From CAZSDU01 sp963662525 (GTDB lineage Bacteria; Bacteroidota; Bacteroidia; Bacteroidales; FEN-979), in NCBI GenBank assembly GCA_963662525.1, contig OY759717.1, positions 2,294,001 through 2,358,000 on the forward strand: a DNA stretch of 64,000 nucleotides, in the 5' to 3' direction. This document shows, one piece after another, positions 49,475 to 59,027 of this stretch. Under the pieces are notes generated by a model. The model ran no database searches and was not told the origin of the DNA. It saw nothing but the letters and a program-made list of their open reading frames with translations. The position numbers and the translations under genes were made by a program. Position 1 is the first letter of the stretch. Each line of letters begins with the position of its first letter.

Positions 49475-49497
49475 CTGATTCGGAAATCTTATACTCC

Positions 49498-50493
49498 ATG
49501 CAATATCTCAAATTATTCCTGTTCTCTTTATTGTTTTCCCCCATACTGCTTTCCTGTAACAAAGATTTTGATGTGAATGCTCAGTGGAAAGACATAACCG
49601 TGGTCTACAGTCTGCTTGATCAGAACGAGGATACCACTTTTATTAAAATTACCAAAGCTTATCTTGGTCCCGGCGATGCTATGCAGTTTGCTAAAATTCC
49701 CGATTCCAGTAATTATCCCGATGAGCTGGATGTAAGGCTTGAAGAATGGGATGGTACCACACTGAAACACACATTTACCTGCGACACCGTGACGATCCAC
49801 AACAAGCAGGCCGGAGATTCCATCTTCTATTATCCTGACCAGCTGATGTATTTTACCCTGGCCAGTTTAAATGAAAATTTTCAGTATAAGCTGAACATTT
49901 TGAATAAAAAAACCGGCAAGGAAATCAAAGCTGAAACATACCTTGTGCATTATTTCCAGATCGAAAAACCCTTGCCTTATTTTAAAATTGATTTCAAGCC
50001 CGGCTTGAACAATGAAGTGAAATGGATAACCGCGAAGACAGGACGGCGTTACCAACTGGATATACGTTTCCATTACCTGGAAACACTTAAAGCGGATACC
50101 TCACAGAAGACCAATAAATTTGTTGATTGGATTGTATTCAATGATATAAAATCACTCGATACCCTGGGGGGGCAGGAAGTATCTTACTATTATCCCGGTG
50201 ATGGTTTTTATAACTGTCTGGGAAATAAAATCCCTGTCAATCCGGATGTCATAAGAGCTGCGCGCTATGTGGATTTTATTTTTTCTGTGGCAGCCGACGA
50301 CCTCAATACATATATGGAAGTTACCGAACCTTCCTATACCATTGTCCAGGAAAGACCTTCGTTTTCGAACATCACCAATGGAATTGGACTGTTTTCCAGC
50401 CGGTTTAACAATGTCATGGATTCTATCAGGCTGAACGAAAATACCCTTTATGAATTAACGGTGAACGAAAAAACCAAATACCTCGGTTTCTGA
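49498..50493 (+). CDS. lipoprotein of unknown function
   Basis: The ATG at 49498 opens a lipoprotein signal peptide (MQYLKLFLFSLLFSPILLSC, Cys as the lipidation site), giving 331 residues; an in-frame ATG at 49378 lies inside panB on the other strand and is unlikely. The mature part is a beta-rich domain pattern (DITVVYSLLDQNEDTTFIKI, NKKTGKEIKAETYLVHYFQI), similar in style to Bacteroidota DUF4249-like surface lipoproteins, but I cannot assign a family. It lies upstream of dnaK without being part of its known context. Confidence 0.78.
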   Translation: MQYLKLFLFSLLFSPILLSCNKDFDVNAQWKDITVVYSLLDQNEDTTFIKITKAYLGPGDAMQFAKIPDSSNYPDELDVRLEEWDGTTLKHTFTCDTVTIHNKQAGDSIFYYPDQLMYFTLASLNENFQYKLNILNKKTGKEIKAETYLVHYFQIEKPLPYFKIDFKPGLNNEVKWITAKTGRRYQLDIRFHYLETLKADTSQKTNKFVDWIVFNDIKSLDTLGGQEVSYYYPGDGFYNCLGNKIPVNPDVIRAARYVDFIFSVAADDLNTYMEVTEPSYTIVQERPSFSNITNGIGLFSSRFNNVMDSIRLNENTLYELTVNEKTKYLGF

Positions 50494-50516
50494 TTTTTCT
50501 TGTATTTCTGTCTTTT

Positions 50517-50575
50517 TGTCATAATTCTGACATATGATGGTGCTTTGGCACAATGATTGACAGTTCCTGTTACAA
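50517..50575 (+). promoter_or_regulatory. two inverted repeats upstream of dnaK
   Basis: The first repeat is TGTCA-N6-TGACA at 50517-50532. The second, at 50558-50572, is TGACAG-TTC-CTGTTA, one mismatch from perfect. They use the same half-site in opposite order and precede dnaK by 47-102 bp. They do not resemble CIRCE. They could be operators or part of a heat-shock promoter; this is inference. Confidence 0.4.
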
Positions 50576-50618
50576 TTTTGAATAAAACGGAATTTACTAC
50601 GAAAGGAGAATTTATAAC

Positions 50619-52556
50619 ATGGGAAAAATTATTGGCATTGATTTAGGAACTACAAATTCATGTGTGGCCGTTATGGAAGGGAATGAACCTGTTGTCATCC
50701 CAAACAGCGAAGGACGCAGGACGACTCCATCCATTGTTGGTTTTACCGATAACGGTGAACGTAAGGTTGGCGATCCCGCCAAACGCCAGGCTATCACTAA
50801 TCCGACCAATACGGTTTCATCAATTAAAAGATTCATGGGTGAAACCTATGATCAGATGCAAAAAGAAATTAAACGTGTTCCATATAAAGTTGAGCGTGGA
50901 GACAATAACACTCCCCGTGTCAGTATAAGTGGGAAACTATATTCACCTCAGGAAATTTCTGCTATGGTCCTTCAGAAAATGAAGAAGACGGCAGAAGATT
51001 ACCTGGGTACTGAAGTGAAGGAAGCTGTTATTACAGTTCCGGCTTACTTCAGCGATTCCCAGCGCCAGGCTACAAAAGAAGCAGGTGAAATTGCCGGGCT
51101 TACGGTAAAAAGGATCATCAATGAGCCTACTGCCGCAGCACTGGCTTATGGCCTGGATAAAAAGCATAAAGATATTAAAGTGGCCGTATTCGACCTTGGC
51201 GGTGGTACTTTTGATATTTCCATCCTGGAATTGGGTGATGGCGTATTTGAAGTAAAATCGACCAATGGAAACACCCACCTGGGTGGGGATGATTTTGACC
51301 AGATCCTGATCGATTGGCTGGCCGATGAATTCCAAAAAGATGAAGGCCTTGACCTCCGGAAGGACCCCATGGCTCTTCAGCGCCTGAAAGAAGCTGCTGA
51401 AAAAGCCAAGATTGAATTATCCAGCTCCATGGAGACGGAAATCAACCTGCCCTACATTATGCCTGTCGATGGCGTTCCTAAGCACCTGGTCAGGAAACTG
51501 ACACGGGCAAAATTCGAACAGCTTGTCGACAGCCTGATGCAATCCACGATTCCTCCCTGCCAGCAGGCATTAAAAGATGCCGGAATGACCGCTTCAGACG
51601 TGAATGAAGTGATCCTGGTCGGCGGTTCAACCCGGATTCCAGCAGTACAGAAACTGGTTCGCGAGCTTTTTGGGAAAGAACCTTCCAAGGGTGTTAACCC
51701 CGATGAAGTCGTCGCTATTGGCGCAGCCATACAGGGAGGCGTTCTTACAGGTGAAGTGAAGGATGTATTGCTGCTTGATGTGACACCGCTTTCCCTGGGC
51801 ATTGAAACCCTGGGTGGAGTTATGACCAGGCTCATCGAATCCAATACAACCATACCTACACGCAAATCGGAAGTATTTTCAACAGCAGCAGATAGCCAGA
51901 CTTCCGTGGAGATCCATGTATTACAGGGAGAACGCCCGATGGCAAACCAGAATAAAAGCATCGGCAGGTTCCATCTTGATGGGATTCCTCCTGCGCCGCG
52001 CGGAATACCGCAGGTTGAAGTAACATTCGATATTGATGCCAACGGAATACTGCATGTTACAGCTAAAGATAAAGCTACCGGAAAATCCCAGCAGATCAGA
52101 ATCGAAGCTTCCTCCGGATTATCGGATGCCGATATCACCCGGATGAAAGAAGAAGCACAACGGAATGCCGATAGTGACAAGAAAATGAAAGAAGAAGTGG
52201 ATAAGCTGAATCAGGCTGATTCACTTGTCTTCCAGACAGAAAAGCAGCTGAAAGAATTTGGGGATAAATTGCCTGCAGATAAGAAAGCTCCCATTGAAAA
52301 AGCGGCTGAGGAACTAAAAAATGCACACAAAAATCGCGATTTTGCCGGAATAGATAAAGCCATGGCTAACCTTAATGCCTTGTGGCAAACAGCCAGTGAA
52401 GAAATGTATAAAAATGCTTCACAAAACGCTCCCCAGGGAGAACCTCAGGGAAGCAGCGGAGGTCAGCAGCAACCGGGACAGGGTGAAAATGGTTCCAAAG
52501 GATCCGGCAATGATGAAGTTACCGATGTTGATTTTGAAGAAGTAAAAGATAAATAA
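50619..52556 (+). CDS. dnaK: molecular chaperone DnaK (Hsp70)
   Basis: The 645-residue ATPase chaperone has the N-terminal phosphate loop IGIDLGTTNSCVAV, FDLGGGTFDISILELG, VGGSTRIPAVQKLV and a substrate-binding domain with LLDVTPLSLGIETLGG. It ends in a Gly/Gln-rich tail and an acidic VTDVDFEEVKDK, as usual. A strong purine-rich ribosome-binding sequence (AAAGGAG at 50602-50608) lies 10 nt before the ATG, unusual in this phylum. A strong terminator follows. Its partner here is the CbpA-like protein near 23 kb; grpE and dnaJ proper are not in the window. Confidence 0.98.
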   Translation: MGKIIGIDLGTTNSCVAVMEGNEPVVIPNSEGRRTTPSIVGFTDNGERKVGDPAKRQAITNPTNTVSSIKRFMGETYDQMQKEIKRVPYKVERGDNNTPRVSISGKLYSPQEISAMVLQKMKKTAEDYLGTEVKEAVITVPAYFSDSQRQATKEAGEIAGLTVKRIINEPTAAALAYGLDKKHKDIKVAVFDLGGGTFDISILELGDGVFEVKSTNGNTHLGGDDFDQILIDWLADEFQKDEGLDLRKDPMALQRLKEAAEKAKIELSSSMETEINLPYIMPVDGVPKHLVRKLTRAKFEQLVDSLMQSTIPPCQQALKDAGMTASDVNEVILVGGSTRIPAVQKLVRELFGKEPSKGVNPDEVVAIGAAIQGGVLTGEVKDVLLLDVTPLSLGIETLGGVMTRLIESNTTIPTRKSEVFSTAADSQTSVEIHVLQGERPMANQNKSIGRFHLDGIPPAPRGIPQVEVTFDIDANGILHVTAKDKATGKSQQIRIEASSGLSDADITRMKEEAQRNADSDKKMKEEVDKLNQADSLVFQTEKQLKEFGDKLPADKKAPIEKAAEELKNAHKNRDFAGIDKAMANLNALWQTASEEMYKNASQNAPQGEPQGSSGGQQQPGQGENGSKGSGNDEVTDVDFEEVKDK

Positions 52557-52582
52557 GCGAACTTCATTTTAATAAAAATAGG

Positions 52583-52620
52583 GCGGGGCTGAACTTGAGC
52601 AAGTTCAGCCCCGCTTTTTT
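52583..52620 (+). terminator. rho-independent terminator after dnaK
   Basis: A perfect 15-bp inverted repeat (GCGGGGCTGAACTTG and its complement) around AG is followed by six T residues. It starts 26 bp after the dnaK stop. Confidence 0.95.
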
Positions 52621-52746
52621 ATTAACCAAATGTTAATAAGTCATTGACGAAATTCAAGGAATTATATGGATATTTGTACTTCTATAAGAATGCGCTTCGA
52701 TTATTCTGTTGAATTTTTATGATATGAAATGATTAAATACGGTTTT

Positions 52747-55700
52747 ATGAAAAAATTATTTTTACTGTTGGTTTTCATCTTTGGGTTAAGTTACCTGGGA
52801 TGGCCGCAATTATTGTTGGTAGATGACTTTACCGGGTTGACCGTTGGGGCTAATTTAGCCGGACAATCAGGCTGGACAAAAGGTGGAAGTGGTCCTGATG
52901 CAACAATTGGAAATTCCCCCATGCTCACCTATGCCAATTACAATGGAGGAGGCGGGGAAAATGTAATTATGCCAAGCCCAACCGGAACCTCAAGCCGGGT
53001 ATATAAAGCATTGACATCATCTCCGGCCCCCGGGACCAATACTTTTTATTTTTCTTTCCTCCTGAGGCTTACTGCCACAACTGCTGCTTCAGGTAATTAT
53101 TTCATGTCATTAGGCGATCCGGGTACAGGAACCACCTATTTTGCCAGAATATTTGCTCAGACAAGTGGTGCAGGTTTCAATCTGGGAATCGGCAAATTAA
53201 CCAATACAGCAACTTACGGAACAACTGTCTTTAACCTGAATCAGACATATCTGGTGGTTGTCAGGTATGATTTTGTGACCGGATCATCCAACGATCCCAT
53301 GTACCTATATGTTAATCCTGTTCTTACAGCAGAACCAACAACAGGCAGTGCTGAAATCTCAATTACTGCTGGTACTGACGGGAATCCAGCCACCGTCGGT
53401 AATTTTCACTGGCATAACCGGGGTGTTGCCAACCCTGCCGGTATGTTTGATGCAGTGAGGGTGGCTTACGGTGCAAGCAGTGCTGCTGCCTGGACCAGCC
53501 TTGATGCTTATTTACCAAGCGGAACCCCGACTATTACGGTTGCTCCCTCTGCACTTACAGGATTCAGCTACTTGGTTGGAGCCGGTCCTTCAGTTTCTCA
53601 AAACTATACACTTTCCGCAACCAATCTCACTCCGCTCGCCGGGAATATTACAATAACCCCCTCGACCAATTATGAGGTGTCGCTTGATAATGCTACATTT
53701 TTCTCTGTCGCCATTACAAAAAGCTATACAGGTGGTGCTTTGGCCAATACCCCGGTTTATGTCAGGCTAAAAGCCGGGTTACCCCTGGGAAATTATAATC
53801 TTGAAAATATTGTCAACACGGGAGGTGGCGCCACTGCTGTCAGTGTGGTTTGCTCCGGCAGTGTTATCAAAGCTGAACCGACCAACCACACCACTGGCTT
53901 TGCGGCGGCAACAGGCACTCCATCTTACAGCAACATAAATACAACCTGGACCGATGCCACAGGTGGTACGACTCCTGATGGCTATCTGGTTAAAGCAGCC
54001 ACGGGAGGTTATGCCTCTATCGTGGATCCGGTTGACGGGAGTCCGGAAACAGATGCCCTGCTGGTGAAAAATATTGCTCAGGGTGTTCAGGCATCTGCAT
54101 TTACTGGACTTACCGACAATACACAGTATTATTTTAAAATCTTCCCTTATACAAACAGCGGAAGCTATATCAACTACAAAACAACGGCTCCGGTTCCCCA
54201 GGCAACAGCAACAACTACCTTGAGCCCTTCCATCACCTATACCTGGATCGGTGCGGATGGTGCCGCATGGAATTTGGCCGCCAACTGGTCGCCTACCCGT
54301 ACGGCACCAAACGTGAATGATATTCTTATCTTTAACGGAGGTGGAACAAAAACAGTTATCTCAGTACCGACTCAAACTGTCGGTAAAATTTCCTTCAGCG
54401 GGAATACCACCATCAATCTCCAAAGTGATGCTGCAGCGGTATTGTCAATTATGGGTGTTACCGGTACTGATCTTGATATTCCTGCCGGATCAGCCCTGAA
54501 CCTGAATGCTCCCAATACCATCACCATTGCCTTACTTACCACAGCCACTGCAAGCATCAGCGGAAGCATGACATTTTCTTCCACGGTTGCTACGGCTCAC
54601 CGGTTAACAGGGGCAGATGCCGCTTCCATAACTTTTAACAGCGGAGCTACTTTTACTGCAGGATTATTCTTCAATGGCAATGCATTCGGAAACGGGACTG
54701 CAAATTCGGTTATTTTTGCCAGTGGTTCGACCTATATTCACCAGGCTGGCAGCAACCCCTTTGTTAACAATCCTCCAAACAGCATTGTTGTTTTCCAGAC
54801 CGGAAGTTTATATAAACTGATAAGCAATAGTACACCTTCCTTTTCAGGTAAAACCTATGCAAATTTCGAAATGGATGCTACCGCAATTACTGTTACAACC
54901 ACTGGTGGTGCCGCTGTTACCATGGATAATCTGACCATTACCAACGGAACCCTGAATTTTAATATGACCGGTACACCCGGCCATTCCATCAAAGGGAATA
55001 TAACCGTTGCTGCAGGTGGAATTCTCAATTTTGCTCCTGCTTCCGCCGGTACTGTTGTATTGAATGGTACTGCCGCCCAGACCATTTCCGGCGCTGGTAT
55101 CATCACTACAGGTAGTGTGGCTAATCCGACCTATTCCACCATCGAAATTTCAAATGCCCTGGGAGTGACCCTGGCAACATCCATCACCATGAACGGCAAC
55201 CTGAAACTTACCAATGGTTTGCTGACGCTCGGATCAAGTAACCTGTTACTGGGAACCGCCTCGGCCATTTCAGGAACACCTTCTGCCACCAACATGATCG
55301 TTGCAACAGGCAGCGGACAATTACAGAAGGGTTTTTCCAGCGGTTTCACCGGAAGTTTTATCTATCCGGTTGGAGATAATACTTCCACTGCTGAGTATTC
55401 TCCCGTAACCCTGAATTTTACCGCGGGAACTTTTGCTACCGGAAACTATGCCGGAGTTAACCTGGTCAATGCTAAATATCCGGCTGACCCGAATACCGGA
55501 AGTTACCTGAAAAGATACTGGAGTATTTCCCAGAGCGGAATTACAGGAATTACCTGTAATGCGACTTTCCAGTATTTGATTGCCGATGTGAACGGAACCG
55601 AAAGCCAGGTATACTGTTTGAAGGTGCTTCCTTTGCCTTTCGTAACCTATAGTCCGGCCAACACCACTTTGCATCAGCTGACAGCCAACGGATTGACCTC

Positions 55701-57318
55701 TTTCGGAACATTTACCGGGTCACAGCCTCAGCTTCCCATGGTTACAACTGCATCTCCGGTGATCAATATCACCTATAATTCAGCTACTGCCGGAGGTGAT
55801 GTTACCTCCGACGGAGGAACAACCATCAATGCCCGGGGAATTTGCTATGCTACAACCCATAATCCAACGATTGCCGGTCCCCATACCACCGAGCCCGGAA
55901 CTATTGGACCGTTTACCAGCAACCTTACAGGACTTTCTCCACAGACCATCTATTATGTCAGAGCCTATGCTACCAATATGGTGGGTACGAGTTATGGGGC
56001 GGAAGTTGCCTTTACGACACTTTGTGAACCTTACCCACCTGCCATCGATTTCTATGCCGATCATATAACGATTAATGCTGGCGACAGCATCAATTTCTTT
56101 GATGCTTCCCTGTATTGTCCGACAAGCTGGCATTGGTCATTTGTCGGAGGTATTCCTTATAATAGTTATGTGCAGAATCCAACCTGGATTCGTTATGATT
56201 ACCCGGGAGTTTATAATGTTTGCCTCGAGGCGACCAACGGATACGGAACATCTTCCATCTGTAAGGATGGTTATATCACGGTAACGGCTCCTCCTGTTCC
56301 CTCGAATGCTAAAATTGTGATCACCGAAATCATGTATAATCCACCGGAGTCCGGTGTCGATACCCTTGAATTCATTGAACTGTATAATAATGATTCGATC
56401 GCTGTAAGTATTAAGGATTTTTATTTTAAATTCGGGGTTCTATATACATTTCCTGACACAACAATGCTGCCTTATTCGTATCTGATTGTGGCAAAAAGTG
56501 ATACCGCCATGCTGAATGCTTTTGGTTTGAGTGTTCTGGAATGGTTCGATGGTTCGCTAAATAATGGAGGCGAACCCATAGTTATTTATGACAACCAGGG
56601 ATTTCTCGTGGATTCGGTAAATTATGATGATGCACCGCCCTGGGATACCCTGGCTGATGGTTGGGGACCTTCCCTTGAATTATGCGATCCAAATTCAGAC
56701 AATAATGATCCGTTGAATTGGAGGGCTGCCATTGAATTTGCCGACATCAATCCTGCCGGGGACACAATCTGGGCTTCACCAATGGCTGGTTGCTCCTATC
56801 CTCCATTGGCGGATTTTGTTGCCAGTGATACAGCAATTGTTCAATATCAGTTTGTGACTTTTACGGATTCCTCGTCAGCAAACTCTACAGGATGGATATG
56901 GACATTTGAAGGAGGAATCCCCGATGCATACATCGGGAAAACACCACCTCCCGTGCAGTATATTTCAATGGGTGCCTTTGATGTAAGCTTGCAGGTTGTC
57001 AACCTGGCAGGCCAGAATACCCTGGTTAAATCCGAATACATTGAAGTTGGTCCTTCAGGCATTCCGGGAACCAATGGCAATGAAGGAATACAAGTATTTC
57101 CGAATCCCAACCAGGGACAATTCACACTCAGACTAAAGGATAACCAAACATCCCTCTTAAAAATCACGGATCAACTGGGGAAAGTGGTTTTTGAGCAAAA
57201 AGTGACACAACAAATCAGTATAATTAGCCTGTCGGGACTTACTCCTGGAGTTTATTTTCTCAGGGTTACAGATGAAAAGACAGGGGAATCACATTCAATT
57301 AAATTAGTCATTCAGTAA
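52747..57318 (+). CDS. T9SS cargo protein with lamin-tail and PKD domains
   Basis: The best start is ATG 52747, opening a signal peptide (MKKLFLLLVFIFGLSYLGWP); an ATG at 52729 adds six residues. The 1523-residue protein has a lectin-like N-terminal region, an Ig-like/BACON-style segment (about 270-375), a type III fibronectin-like module ending FKIFPYTNSGSYINYKT, a long autotransporter-like beta region, a PKD domain (about 1098-1178), a lamin-tail domain (about 1188-1340, KIVITEIMYNPPESGVD), a second PKD and a type A sorting domain (VFPNPNQGQFTLRL) from about 1447. It should be secreted by T9SS and attached to the cell surface. The enzymatic role, if any, is unknown. Confidence 0.88.
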   Translation: MKKLFLLLVFIFGLSYLGWPQLLLVDDFTGLTVGANLAGQSGWTKGGSGPDATIGNSPMLTYANYNGGGGENVIMPSPTGTSSRVYKALTSSPAPGTNTFYFSFLLRLTATTAASGNYFMSLGDPGTGTTYFARIFAQTSGAGFNLGIGKLTNTATYGTTVFNLNQTYLVVVRYDFVTGSSNDPMYLYVNPVLTAEPTTGSAEISITAGTDGNPATVGNFHWHNRGVANPAGMFDAVRVAYGASSAAAWTSLDAYLPSGTPTITVAPSALTGFSYLVGAGPSVSQNYTLSATNLTPLAGNITITPSTNYEVSLDNATFFSVAITKSYTGGALANTPVYVRLKAGLPLGNYNLENIVNTGGGATAVSVVCSGSVIKAEPTNHTTGFAAATGTPSYSNINTTWTDATGGTTPDGYLVKAATGGYASIVDPVDGSPETDALLVKNIAQGVQASAFTGLTDNTQYYFKIFPYTNSGSYINYKTTAPVPQATATTTLSPSITYTWIGADGAAWNLAANWSPTRTAPNVNDILIFNGGGTKTVISVPTQTVGKISFSGNTTINLQSDAAAVLSIMGVTGTDLDIPAGSALNLNAPNTITIALLTTATASISGSMTFSSTVATAHRLTGADAASITFNSGATFTAGLFFNGNAFGNGTANSVIFASGSTYIHQAGSNPFVNNPPNSIVVFQTGSLYKLISNSTPSFSGKTYANFEMDATAITVTTTGGAAVTMDNLTITNGTLNFNMTGTPGHSIKGNITVAAGGILNFAPASAGTVVLNGTAAQTISGAGIITTGSVANPTYSTIEISNALGVTLATSITMNGNLKLTNGLLTLGSSNLLLGTASAISGTPSATNMIVATGSGQLQKGFSSGFTGSFIYPVGDNTSTAEYSPVTLNFTAGTFATGNYAGVNLVNAKYPADPNTGSYLKRYWSISQSGITGITCNATFQYLIADVNGTESQVYCLKVLPLPFVTYSPANTTLHQLTANGLTSFGTFTGSQPQLPMVTTASPVINITYNSATAGGDVTSDGGTTINARGICYATTHNPTIAGPHTTEPGTIGPFTSNLTGLSPQTIYYVRAYATNMVGTSYGAEVAFTTLCEPYPPAIDFYADHITINAGDSINFFDASLYCPTSWHWSFVGGIPYNSYVQNPTWIRYDYPGVYNVCLEATNGYGTSSICKDGYITVTAPPVPSNAKIVITEIMYNPPESGVDTLEFIELYNNDSIAVSIKDFYFKFGVLYTFPDTTMLPYSYLIVAKSDTAMLNAFGLSVLEWFDGSLNNGGEPIVIYDNQGFLVDSVNYDDAPPWDTLADGWGPSLELCDPNSDNNDPLNWRAAIEFADINPAGDTIWASPMAGCSYPPLADFVASDTAIVQYQFVTFTDSSSANSTGWIWTFEGGIPDAYIGKTPPPVQYISMGAFDVSLQVVNLAGQNTLVKSEYIEVGPSGIPGTNGNEGIQVFPNPNQGQFTLRLKDNQTSLLKITDQLGKVVFEQKVTQQISIISLSGLTPGVYFLRVTDEKTGESHSIKLVIQ

Positions 57319-57332
57319 TTAAATTTAAACCT

Positions 57333-58964
57333 ATGAAAAAACTATTATCAGTTTTATTGATCATGACCCTGTTTTTCTCTGTTTCCGTAACTTTCGGACA
57401 GGGTCTGGAAAATTTCAACAACTATGTTGGAACTTCCGGAACTTATTCCGACGGAACTTTTGTCGGACAGGATGGATCCACATGGACCTACACCCAATGT
57501 CGCAGTGACAGGGCCATTGTTGCCCCCTCTCCTTGTTTGGGGAAAAACCGCACCCCTGCTGCCAACGTTTATTCTGGTGTCTTACACAATGGTTGCGGTG
57601 TCATCAGTTTCGATTTCAAACAGGGTTTTTCCTCTGCCGTTAATCTGAATTTACTCATCAATGGGCTGGTCGTAGGTAATGTTACCAGTCCAGGTGGAAC
57701 GGCGGATACCAGTATCGTTCATAACTCAGGTTCGATTAATGTCAATGTTTCAGGGGATTTTGAAATCAGGTTTGAGCAGGCTGACAATGCTACTTCAGGA
57801 CAGGTCACTGTTGATAATGTTACCTGGACATCTTATGGCGGCGGCCCGTTGCCGGAACCTACAAATTATCCCACTGCCTTTACTGCTACTCCTTCTGCTT
57901 TCACCATCAACATTGCCTGGGTGGATGCCATTGGAGCACAGCTGCCGACAGCTTACCTGATCCTCGGCAGTGAGGAAGATAACGTTGACCTTCCCATTGA
58001 CGGCATTCCAGAACCTAACGATCCTGATCTGGCTGATGGTACCGGTGCACTAAATATTACTCCCGGCATACAATCCTGTCAATTTTCAGGTCTGCAGAGC
58101 AATAAGCAATTTTTCTTTAAAATCTTCCCATATACCAATACCGGAACAAGCATCAATTACAAAACTGATGGTGCTCCTCCCAGTGCAAATGCCACTACAC
58201 CCAATATTTCTATCATTAATTATGAGAATTTCAATAGCGGTTCATTTGGTACATGGAGTCAGAAAAGCATTATTGGTGATACCACCTGGGCAATTGATCT
58301 GACCCACGGTGTTGCCGGCTCACCTTGTGCTAAAGTAACAGGTTATTATACAGGAGCCTCTCACCAGAATGAAGATTGGCTTATTTCTCCAGCCATGAAT
58401 TTTAACCAGTATACCAACGAAGCGCTTAATTTCCAGACAGCCAAAAATTATACAGGTCCGGATCTGGAAGTTAAAATTTCCAATGATTACAATGGAACCG
58501 GTGATCCCAATGAGTTTACCTGGACAGCACTCACAGGAACTCTTTGCCCTGGTGGTTGGGTATGGACTCCTTCCGGGAACATTGATGTATCAGGAGTCAA
58601 TGGTACTGCAGTTTACATTGCATTCAAATTCACTTCCACTGATACAGAATCAGCCACTTGGGAAACTGATGAAATCCTGACCACGGGTATCCGTATAGTT
58701 GGTGTTCCTGAAACAGAAGCTGGAAAGGTTAACTTTTCCATTCGGCCTAATCCTTCTGAGGGCCAGTTTAACCTGGTCTTTAATGATAATTCACAGAAAG
58801 TGATCAGCGTGACTTCTCTGGTTGGTAAAGAAGTTTATTCAACCACCTCAAATCTGGCAAGCCTTAGTGTGAATCTTCCTGACCTTCCTGCAGGTATTTA
58901 TTTCGTACAGGTGAAACAGGATGGAAACAACAGGGCTGAAGTGAAAAAACTCATCATACGTTAA
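57333..58964 (+). CDS. T9SS cargo protein with choice-of-anchor J domain
   Basis: The 543-residue protein starts 15 bp after the previous stop, with a signal peptide ending near VTFGQGLE. It has an N-terminal beta domain, a fibronectin-like module ending FKIFPYTNTGTSINYKT that closely resembles the one in the preceding gene, and a choice-of-anchor J (MAM/laminin-like) domain at about 295-452 (YENFNSGSFGTWSQ, NEDWLISPAMNF). A C-terminal T9SS type A sorting domain begins near residue 467 (IRPNPSEGQFNLVF). It is probably co-transcribed with the preceding gene and secreted to the surface. Confidence 0.88.
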   Translation: MKKLLSVLLIMTLFFSVSVTFGQGLENFNNYVGTSGTYSDGTFVGQDGSTWTYTQCRSDRAIVAPSPCLGKNRTPAANVYSGVLHNGCGVISFDFKQGFSSAVNLNLLINGLVVGNVTSPGGTADTSIVHNSGSINVNVSGDFEIRFEQADNATSGQVTVDNVTWTSYGGGPLPEPTNYPTAFTATPSAFTINIAWVDAIGAQLPTAYLILGSEEDNVDLPIDGIPEPNDPDLADGTGALNITPGIQSCQFSGLQSNKQFFFKIFPYTNTGTSINYKTDGAPPSANATTPNISIINYENFNSGSFGTWSQKSIIGDTTWAIDLTHGVAGSPCAKVTGYYTGASHQNEDWLISPAMNFNQYTNEALNFQTAKNYTGPDLEVKISNDYNGTGDPNEFTWTALTGTLCPGGWVWTPSGNIDVSGVNGTAVYIAFKFTSTDTESATWETDEILTTGIRIVGVPETEAGKVNFSIRPNPSEGQFNLVFNDNSQKVISVTSLVGKEVYSTTSNLASLSVNLPDLPAGIYFVQVKQDGNNRAEVKKLIIR

Positions 58965-58988
58965 GTCCGGTTTTCATAGGAAAGATAA

Positions 58989-59027
58989 CAAGGTTGCCTT
59001 ATTTTAAGGCAACCTTGCTCTTTTTTT
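58989..59027 (+). terminator. rho-independent terminator after the T9SS gene pair
   Basis: Arms CAAGGTTGCCTTA and TAAGGCAACCTTG pair perfectly over 13 bp with loop TTT, followed by CTC and seven T residues. It begins 25 bp after the stop. The apparent TTG start of the next gene at 58994 lies inside the left arm. Confidence 0.9.

Noticed and set aside
51452..52180. A 242-residue open frame antisense to dnaK
   Set aside because: Long antisense frames are common opposite dnaK because of codon bias; the Ser/Ile/Pro-rich composition is an artefact.
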